From assembly GCA_903907995.1 (NCBI GenBank), contig CAIVQH010000057.1, positions 18,911-82,910 of the forward strand: a DNA stretch of 64,000 nucleotides, given 5' to 3'. Under the pieces are notes generated by a model that was given only the letters and a program-made list of their open reading frames with translations, did no database searches and was not told the DNA's origin. Below are positions 58,415 through 64,000 of this stretch, one piece after another. The stretch's first letter is position 1. Each line of letters begins with the position of its first letter. A program made the translations under genes and the position numbers. Source of the stretch: an uncultured Verrucomicrobiota bacterium (lineage in GTDB: Bacteria; Verrucomicrobiota; Verrucomicrobiia; Limisphaerales; UBA9464).

Positions 58415-59470
58415 ATGAAGCAAAAAGCCTACGCCGCCGCCGGAGTTGACATTGACCTTGGTAACCAGGTGAAGAGCACGCTGCCCGCGCTGCTCGCCAG
58501 CACGCATCGCCGTGAGGTGCTCGGCAAGGTGGGCGGCTTTGGCGGCCTCTTCGCCCTCGACGTGAAGAAGTACAAGCAGCCCGTGCTCGTCTCCTCCGTG
58601 GATGGCGTCGGCACCAAGCTCAAGCTGGCCTTCGCGATGAACAAGCACGACACCATTGGCGAGGATCTCGTGAACCACTGCGTGGACGACATCGCCGTGC
58701 TGGGCGCCGAGCCGCTCTTCTTCCTCGACTACCTCGGCACCGGCAAGCTTGAGCCCCACGTCTTCACCGAGATCATCAAGGGCTTTGCCCGCGGCTGCGC
58801 CAAGAACGGCTGCGCGCTCATCGGCGGCGAGACGGCGCAGATGCCCAGTTTCTACCAGCCCGGCGAATACGACCTCAGCGGCACCATCGTCGGCGTGGTC
58901 GAGAAGTCGCGGATGCTGAACGGCCAGAAGTCCGTGAAGCGCGGCGACGCGATCCTCGGCATCGCGTCGAGCGGTCTGCACACGAACGGCTACTCGCTCG
59001 CGCGGAAGATCCTCTTCGAGCACATGAACATGAAGCCCGAGGACTTCGTGGTGGATCTCGACAACACGATCGGCGAGGAGTTGCTCAAGGTTCATCGGAG
59101 CTACGGCCCGTTGATTCAGGCGCTGCTGAAGAAGTTCAACCGCGTCGGCAAACCCGACGTGATCCGGGCGCTCGCCCACATCACCGGCGGCGGCTTCGTG
59201 GACAATATCCCACGCACGCTCCCGTCCAAGTGCGACGCCGTGATCCGGAAGGGGACATGGGACGTGCCGACCCTGTTCCAGATCCTGGCCTCGGACGATT
59301 CTGTGCCGGAGGAGGAGCTTTACCAGGTCTTCAACATGGGTATCGGCATGACGGCCATCGTGGCCGCCGACCAGGCCGATGCGGTGCTCCGGACCATCAA
59401 GGCCGCCAAGCAAAAGGCCTGGATCATTGGCGAAGTGGTGAAGGGCACGGGCATCTGCCGGGTGGAATAA
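58415..59470 (+). CDS. purM: Phosphoribosylformylglycinamidine cyclo-ligase
   Basis: 351 residues. It forms aminoimidazole ribonucleotide in purine synthesis. Typical blocks are AYAAAGVDIDLGNQVK at the N terminus, SVDGVGTKLKLA, LVNHCVDDIAVLGAEPLFFL with the catalytic Asp, GGETAQMPSFY and SSGLHTNGYSLARKI. The ATG at 58415 begins MKQKAYAAAG as expected. No other pur genes are adjacent. A strong AT-rich palindrome follows the stop codon. Confidence 0.97.
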   Translation: MKQKAYAAAGVDIDLGNQVKSTLPALLASTHRREVLGKVGGFGGLFALDVKKYKQPVLVSSVDGVGTKLKLAFAMNKHDTIGEDLVNHCVDDIAVLGAEPLFFLDYLGTGKLEPHVFTEIIKGFARGCAKNGCALIGGETAQMPSFYQPGEYDLSGTIVGVVEKSRMLNGQKSVKRGDAILGIASSGLHTNGYSLARKILFEHMNMKPEDFVVDLDNTIGEELLKVHRSYGPLIQALLKKFNRVGKPDVIRALAHITGGGFVDNIPRTLPSKCDAVIRKGTWDVPTLFQILASDDSVPEEELYQVFNMGIGMTAIVAADQADAVLRTIKAAKQKAWIIGEVVKGTGICRVE

Positions 59471-59490
59471 TGCGGGAAGGCCAGTCTAGT

Positions 59491-59511
59491 AGAATAACTA
59501 ATAGTTATTCT
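59491..59511. repeat. Perfect 10-bp AT-rich palindrome after purM
   Basis: AGAATAACTA and TAGTTATTCT (59491-59500 and 59502-59511) are perfect inverted arms around one A. It is exceptional in this GC-rich region and stands 20 bp before the next gene. It could be a protein binding site or a terminator-like structure without a T-run. Confidence 0.8.
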
Positions 59512-59531
59512 GATGATCTTTACAATCGCTA

Positions 59532-60032
59532 ATGGATGGTGCATCGTCCGACCGTATGAATGCGACGGCGGCGGACTCGATGGAGCGCAGCTCCTTGCTG
59601 CGGGCGGTGGTCATTGGTTCCTCAGCCCTCGGGCTGGGCATGTTGCTAGCCTCCCTCACCGGGCTGGAACTGGGCACGACGGGTTTCGATTTCCACTGGC
59701 ACATCTCGGCGGTGCCAGCATTCCTTATCGGGGCGGCGGTCGCGGCCGGATACTGGCGGTTGGTGTTCCGTCTCGGCGCGGGGGCCGATAAGCGTTCTTC
59801 ACGCCGCCGGCTCTACGTTGCCTCCGGATTACTGATCCTGCTGGCGATCGCGGTTTTCATGTATCCGCTCCGTTTCGTGGCCGCCGAGCGGCGGCATGAG
59901 GTGTTTGTCGGTCTCGGAGTGGCGCTCGGTGCTCTGAGCTGCCTCGGCGCGATGATCACTGTCGCCATCCGCATGTTGCAAGCGGATGACGCAGCCGGTC
60001 GCGCCACCGAGGCGGCCGACGAATCCCGCTAA
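59532..60032 (+). CDS. Hypothetical four-helix membrane protein
   Basis: 166 residues with four likely helices (about 26-45, 59-78, 96-113, 124-147) and a polar C terminus. No known family. The ATG at 59532 is used; several in-frame ATG codons within the first 16 residues could also be the start. It lies between purM and mfd on the same strand, separated from mfd by a hairpin-bearing gap. Function unknown. Confidence 0.65.
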   Translation: MDGASSDRMNATAADSMERSSLLRAVVIGSSALGLGMLLASLTGLELGTTGFDFHWHISAVPAFLIGAAVAAGYWRLVFRLGAGADKRSSRRRLYVASGLLILLAIAVFMYPLRFVAAERRHEVFVGLGVALGALSCLGAMITVAIRMLQADDAAGRATEAADESR

Positions 60033-60042
60033 GCGGCGGACC

Positions 60043-60068
60043 GCGGCTGTGTCCGCAGGACCAGCCGC
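60043..60068. repeat. Hairpin before mfd
   Basis: GCGGCTG (60043-60049) pairs with CAGCCGC (60062-60068). Inside, GTCC pairs with GGAC, giving about 11 bp with one bulged T. There is no T-run, so it is not an obvious terminator. Confidence 0.6.
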
Positions 60069-60169
60069 AGCTAGATGAGTGTTGAGCGCGTCCAACCTCA
60101 ACCGCCGTGCGATCATTGCACTGTCAGGTCACTTGACGCTGCCTTGGGCCGCACCCACGTTGGCCGGGC

Positions 60170-63100
60170 TTGGCGAATCCCCGACGAGCCGTCTCCAAGG
60201 GAAATCCCTTTGAGGCTGTTACCTCCACTTCCGCCGCGACCGCCCTGCGGACGCGCCTGGAAGCGGGCGGCGCATTGTCATGTCCGGGAGTCGCGTCGGC
60301 GGCCCAGCCCTTTGTCGTCGCCCTGCTGGCGAAACAGTTCCCCGATCGCACCATCGTCGTGGTCACCGAGGGGCTGAAGGCGCAGGAGAGTTTCCACGCC
60401 GATCTCACGACCTGGCTCCGCATGGACGTCACAGCCCCGGGCGAAGGCGAGCCGAGGCCGCCCCTGTTCTATCCGCCCTGGGACATCCTGCCGCACGAGT
60501 CCAAGCTGCCGCATGCCGATGTCATCAGCGAGCGGCTGGAAACGCTGGTCGCGCTTACCGAGGCGGAAAAGCCGATTCCCGGCGGCCGACATCTGCCGCC
60601 GGTGGTGACTTCCGTCACTGCGCTGCTCCAGCGCACCTTTGTCGCCGCCGAGCTCCGGAACAAGACGCGGCTGCTGCACCGCGGCGACACGCTGAATCCC
60701 CTCGACCTCATCGAGTGGCTGGAAGAGGTCGGCTATGAGCCGGAGGCGCAGGTCACCAACAAGGGCGAGCTGTCGTGGCGCGGCGGCATCGTGGATGTGT
60801 GGCCGCTCAGTTCGCCCTGGCCGGTGCGATTGGAATTTTTCGGGGACGAGCTCGAATCGCTGCGGGAATTCGACCCGCACACCCAGCTTTCGCGCGACCA
60901 GGTGGATGCAGTGACGCTGCCGCCGGCGGGGGAACTCAGCCTCCTCAAAAAGCGGGGAGCGGGGAGCGGGGAGCGCGGAACGGAAGGCATGTCGCTCGCG
61001 CTGGGCTCGCTGCTCGATTATCTGCCAGACGGCGCGTTACTTGTTCTTTGCGAACCCGAGGCACTGATGGACCATGCGCTTCGCTACCGCCAGCAGGTGC
61101 CGCCGGAAGATCCGTTCTTTCTATCGTGGGACGATTTTCTCGCCACCGCCGAGCAGCGCGGTCTGACGTCGCTGGAGCTCACCGAAGCGAACGCGGACGA
61201 ATTCGCGGACATTCCAAGGGCGGAAGACACCAGCAAAGAGAGTCCCTTGCCGCTGACCTTTGGCTCGCTCGACGCTTTCCGGCCCATCGCGGCGACATTG
61301 CCGGAACCGCAGGTTGCCGAAGCGCAGCGACGGGAGTTTTTCGCCCAACTCCATCGCTGGGGGCGACAGGGTTATGCCGTCCACGTCTTCTGCAATAACG
61401 ACGGCGAGCGTCAGCGCTTCGGCGAGCTCTGGACGGAATACGGTTTCAGCGAAACACCGATCGCCACCGATCTCGGGACGCTTTCCCGTGGGTTCATCCA
61501 GGCCGAGGCGAAGCTCGTCGTGGTGACCGATGCGGAGATTTTCGGCCGTTACAAGGTGCAGCGTCCGCGTCGGCTGAAGTCACCGCACGCGCAGGCGATG
61601 CGTTCGGCGTTCGAGGTTGATTTCACGGAGTTCGAGGAGGGCGATTACGTCGTCCACCTGCAGTACGGCATCGGGATCTTTCGCGGCCTGAAAACACTGC
61701 CGCCACCGAATGTGCGCGGCGCTTCCCGGGAGCCGGAGTCCGGCAAACCCGTCGCGCCATCGGGGCAGGAATGTCTCGTGCTGGAATACGCCGCCGGTGA
61801 TGCCCACGCCGAGCCGCCCCGGCTGTATGTTCCCGTCACCGAGGCGCACCTGGTCAGCAAGTACGTGGGCGCGGGCAAGGCCCGGCCGCAGCTCAACACG
61901 CTCGGTGGCACACGCTGGTCGAAGGCTAAAGAGACCGCCCAGAAGGCCGTCCGTGATCTCGCGGGCGAATTGCTCTCCGTGCAGGCAGCCCGCGCGGCGC
62001 AGCCCGGTCATGCCTTCACGGCTGATGCACCCTGGCAGCGCGAGTTTGAGGGCGCCTTCCTCTACGAGGAAACACCGGACCAGGTGAAGGCCATCGACGC
62101 CACCAAGCGCGACATGGAGGCGCCCAAGCCGATGGACCGCCTGATCTGTGGCGACGTGGGCTTTGGCAAGACCGAGGTGGCGATCCGTGCCGCCTTCAAG
62201 GCAGTCCTCGGAGGCAAGCAGGTCGCGTTGCTGGTGCCCACGACCGTCCTGGCGCAGCAGCATTACAACCACTTTCGCGAACGCATGGCCGACTATCCGG
62301 TGCGCATCGAGCTGCTTTCCCGCTATCGCACCCCGAAGCAGCAGCGCGCGGTGCTGGAAGCCGCTGCCAACGGCACGGTGGACATCATCATTGGCACGCA
62401 CCGGATCGTGCAGGCCGACGCGGCGTTCAAGGACCTCGGCCTCGTCATCGTGGACGAGGAGCAGAAGTTCGGCGTGAAGCACAAGGAGCAGTTCAAGCTC
62501 CTGCGCAAGACGGTGGATGTCCTCACGCTCAGTGCCACGCCCATCCCGCGCACGCTTTACCTCGCGCTCACCGGCGCGCGCGATCTCAGCACGTTGGAAA
62601 CACCGCCGCAGGACCGCCTGCCGGTCGAGACCGTCGTGGGCAACTACGACGAGCGCGTGATCCGTGACGCCATCCGGCGTGAGCTGGAGCGGGGCGGACA
62701 GGTGTTCTTCCTGCACAACCGGATTTCCACCATTGAGGGCGTCGCGTTGAAGCTGAAGGCGCTGTTGCCCGACGCACGCGTCGTCATCGGCCACGGCCAG
62801 ATGGACGCGGACGATCTGGAGAAGGTGATGACCCAGTTCGTCAACGGCGACGCCGATGTGCTTGTGAGCACCACCATCATCGAGAGCGGCCTCGATATCC
62901 CCAACGCGAACACGATGATCATCGACCGGGCGGACCGCTTCGGTCTCAGCGAGCTGTACCAGTTGCGCGGGCGCGTGGGCCGCTACAAGCACCAGGCCTA
63001 TTGCTACCTGCTGCTGCCGCGCCACGCGCAGCTGCTCACCGAGGCGCGCAAGCGCATGAGCGCCATCAAGCAGTATTCCGCACTCGGCTCGGGCTTCAAG

Positions 63101-63799
63101 ATCGCCATGCGCGACTTGGAAATCCGGGGCGCGGGCAACCTGCTCGGCCCGCAGCAGAGCGGCCACATCACGGCCGTCGGCTTCGAGCTCTATTGCCAAC
63201 TGCTGCAGCAGAGCATCGCCGCCTTCAAGGGCGAGAAGGTGAAGCCGCGCGTGGACGTGCGGACAAGCCTCGACTTTCTGGCGACCAATCCCGGCGAAGA
63301 GGGGCGTCCAAAGGACGCAGGCGAAAAACGGACGGAAAGGCCGCCCGTTTTCGACATCACGATTGAGCGCGATGAGGACGTCGCGACCTATTACACCGAG
63401 GCGAAATCACGCCGCCCCAAATCCGATCTGCCATCTCCCATCTCCCAAAAGGCTCCGGCGTATCTGCCGCTCGACTACATCCGCGAGCCGGCCCAGCGGC
63501 TGGAGATATACCGGCGTCTCGCGCAGGCGACCGACCGTACCGCGCTCGACGCCGTGAAGCGCGAGCTGACCGACCGCTTCGGTCCGCCGCCCGTGCCGGT
63601 CGAGCTGCTGCTCCAGGTCGGTGAGCTGAAGCTCCTCGCCGCCGGGCGTGGGGTCACCGGCATCGAGGTCATCGAGGACAAGCTGAAGCTGACGCGGAAT
63701 GGCGAACTGTTCACCATGGGCGGCCACTTCCCGCGACTCACCAAGCGCGACGCCCGGGGGCGCCTCGGTGAGATCAAGAAGCTGCTGCTGGCGATGTGA
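60170..63799 (+). CDS. mfd: Transcription-repair coupling factor
   Basis: 1209 residues, slightly longer than the E. coli protein. An N-terminal UvrB-homology module, the CarD-like RNA polymerase interaction domain (about 485-560, DYVVHLQYGIGIFRG), the DEAD/DEAH helicase core with Walker A GDVGFGKTEVA and DEEQ (LVIVDEEQKFG), and a C-terminal TRCF domain are all visible. It removes stalled RNA polymerase and recruits repair. The start is TTG at 60170; no ATG is available near the expected N terminus. Two short repeat-derived insertions lie at about residues 258-272 and 1085-1093; both preserve the frame. Confidence 0.93.
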   Translation: MANPRRAVSKGNPFEAVTSTSAATALRTRLEAGGALSCPGVASAAQPFVVALLAKQFPDRTIVVVTEGLKAQESFHADLTTWLRMDVTAPGEGEPRPPLFYPPWDILPHESKLPHADVISERLETLVALTEAEKPIPGGRHLPPVVTSVTALLQRTFVAAELRNKTRLLHRGDTLNPLDLIEWLEEVGYEPEAQVTNKGELSWRGGIVDVWPLSSPWPVRLEFFGDELESLREFDPHTQLSRDQVDAVTLPPAGELSLLKKRGAGSGERGTEGMSLALGSLLDYLPDGALLVLCEPEALMDHALRYRQQVPPEDPFFLSWDDFLATAEQRGLTSLELTEANADEFADIPRAEDTSKESPLPLTFGSLDAFRPIAATLPEPQVAEAQRREFFAQLHRWGRQGYAVHVFCNNDGERQRFGELWTEYGFSETPIATDLGTLSRGFIQAEAKLVVVTDAEIFGRYKVQRPRRLKSPHAQAMRSAFEVDFTEFEEGDYVVHLQYGIGIFRGLKTLPPPNVRGASREPESGKPVAPSGQECLVLEYAAGDAHAEPPRLYVPVTEAHLVSKYVGAGKARPQLNTLGGTRWSKAKETAQKAVRDLAGELLSVQAARAAQPGHAFTADAPWQREFEGAFLYEETPDQVKAIDATKRDMEAPKPMDRLICGDVGFGKTEVAIRAAFKAVLGGKQVALLVPTTVLAQQHYNHFRERMADYPVRIELLSRYRTPKQQRAVLEAAANGTVDIIIGTHRIVQADAAFKDLGLVIVDEEQKFGVKHKEQFKLLRKTVDVLTLSATPIPRTLYLALTGARDLSTLETPPQDRLPVETVVGNYDERVIRDAIRRELERGGQVFFLHNRISTIEGVALKLKALLPDARVVIGHGQMDADDLEKVMTQFVNGDADVLVSTTIIESGLDIPNANTMIIDRADRFGLSELYQLRGRVGRYKHQAYCYLLLPRHAQLLTEARKRMSAIKQYSALGSGFKIAMRDLEIRGAGNLLGPQQSGHITAVGFELYCQLLQQSIAAFKGEKVKPRVDVRTSLDFLATNPGEEGRPKDAGEKRTERPPVFDITIERDEDVATYYTEAKSRRPKSDLPSPISQKAPAYLPLDYIREPAQRLEIYRRLAQATDRTALDAVKRELTDRFGPPPVPVELLLQVGELKLLAAGRGVTGIEVIEDKLKLTRNGELFTMGGHFPRLTKRDARGRLGEIKKLLLAM
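60952..60979. repeat. (GCGGGGA)4 array inside mfd
   Basis: Three perfect GCGGGGA heptamers and a fourth with one change lie in frame within mfd and encode RGAGSGERG-like residues around 260-270. This is a repeat in coding sequence rather than a separate element; the rest of the region aligns as normal Mfd. Confidence 0.85.
63425..63447. repeat. GGGAGAT-family unit inside mfd
   Basis: The complement of this 23-bp segment reads TGGGAGATGGGAGATGGCAG. It matches the intergenic arm at 33051-33077 at 18 of 21 aligned positions. It encodes DLPSPISQ in the linker before the C-terminal domain. Confidence 0.85.
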
Positions 63800-63904
63800 G
63801 CCGGCCGAAAACCGGGAACGCCTCGGGCAGGATGGTGGGCAGGGTAACATTGGATTCTTTGGCTCCTGATGACTTTGTGTGGGTGAGTTGGAGGGACTTC
63901 GACC

Positions 63905-63945
63905 GCCCGGCGGCGCGAGCTGGGGCTCGCAGCCCGCCGCCGGGC
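63905..63945. terminator. Strong bulged hairpin downstream of mfd
   Basis: Sixteen paired positions: 63905-63914 with 63936-63945 and 63915-63920 with 63925-63930, with a 5-nt bulge and 4-nt loop. No clear T-run follows on either strand, so it may be a terminator or simply another palindrome. It lies between mfd and a possible convergent gene. Confidence 0.45.
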
Positions 63946-63949
63946 TCGT

Positions 63950-64000
63950 TTATCCGGCGGGCTGGGCGATGGTGACGGCCGCCTCGGCCGGTGCTATCCC
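63950..64000 (-). CDS. Possible C-terminal end of a convergent gene (partial)
   Basis: The minus strand reads through the window edge and ends in TAA at 63950, giving only 16 visible residues (ending VTIAQPAG). Too short to identify. It is listed because the reading frame is open to the window end and follows a hairpin that could serve as its terminator. It could be chance. Confidence 0.25.
   Translation of the reverse strand, partial: GIAPAEAAVTIAQPAG

Overview
The window is high-GC, tightly packed bacterial DNA, most likely from a Verrucomicrobiota (PVC superphylum) genome. This is inferred from several things together. There are two ECF-sigma/Ser-Thr-kinase-WD40 pairs, a PEP-CTERM protein, a giant glutamine-rich membrane protein inside a MoxR/BatA-type locus, and an RCC1-repeat secreted protein. 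Many gaps between genes also hold structured palindromes and short tandem arrays of a kind common in that phylum. I see no rRNA, tRNA, CRISPR array or complete insertion sequence.

Layout. 1-11 kb: a 21-copy heptamer array, a transglutaminase-like protein, a sugar-nucleotide epimerase, iscX, ridA, an RRM RNA-binding protein, a phytase-like secreted protein, a small conserved protein, pyrR-pyrB with a terminator hairpin just before pyrR, trxA with a Pro/Ala-rich membrane-anchored partner, fabD, a membrane protein and an RCC1-repeat protein. 11-28.7 kb: one co-oriented locus built around MoxR ATPase, DUF58 and von Willebrand A proteins. It also has a TPR metallopeptidase, two tandem DUF4159 proteins, a 1380-residue coiled-coil/low-complexity membrane protein and a caspase-fold protein whose catalytic Cys position is not Cys. 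Start/stop overlaps indicate translational coupling through most of it. Two gaps, one of 625 bp, are filled with repeats.

28.7-41 kb: a kinase-WD40/sigma pair, an ABC exporter, a class I aminotransferase, two GYF_2-domain membrane proteins, several small envelope proteins, a LysM protein and a stand-alone transposase N-terminal-like domain. 41-50 kb: metH behind a structured leader, then a second kinase-WD40/sigma pair. 50-64 kb: a PEP-CTERM protein, a large heparinase II/III-like secreted protein, glgB, trpE, purM, small membrane proteins and mfd.

The most unusual signal is the repeat population. At least ten intergenic regions hold inverted repeats or arrays of 6-8 bp units, several families recur within the window, and two such units appear in frame inside mfd. 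The MoxR/VWA locus with its caspase-like member lacking the nucleophile is the most system-like gene set.
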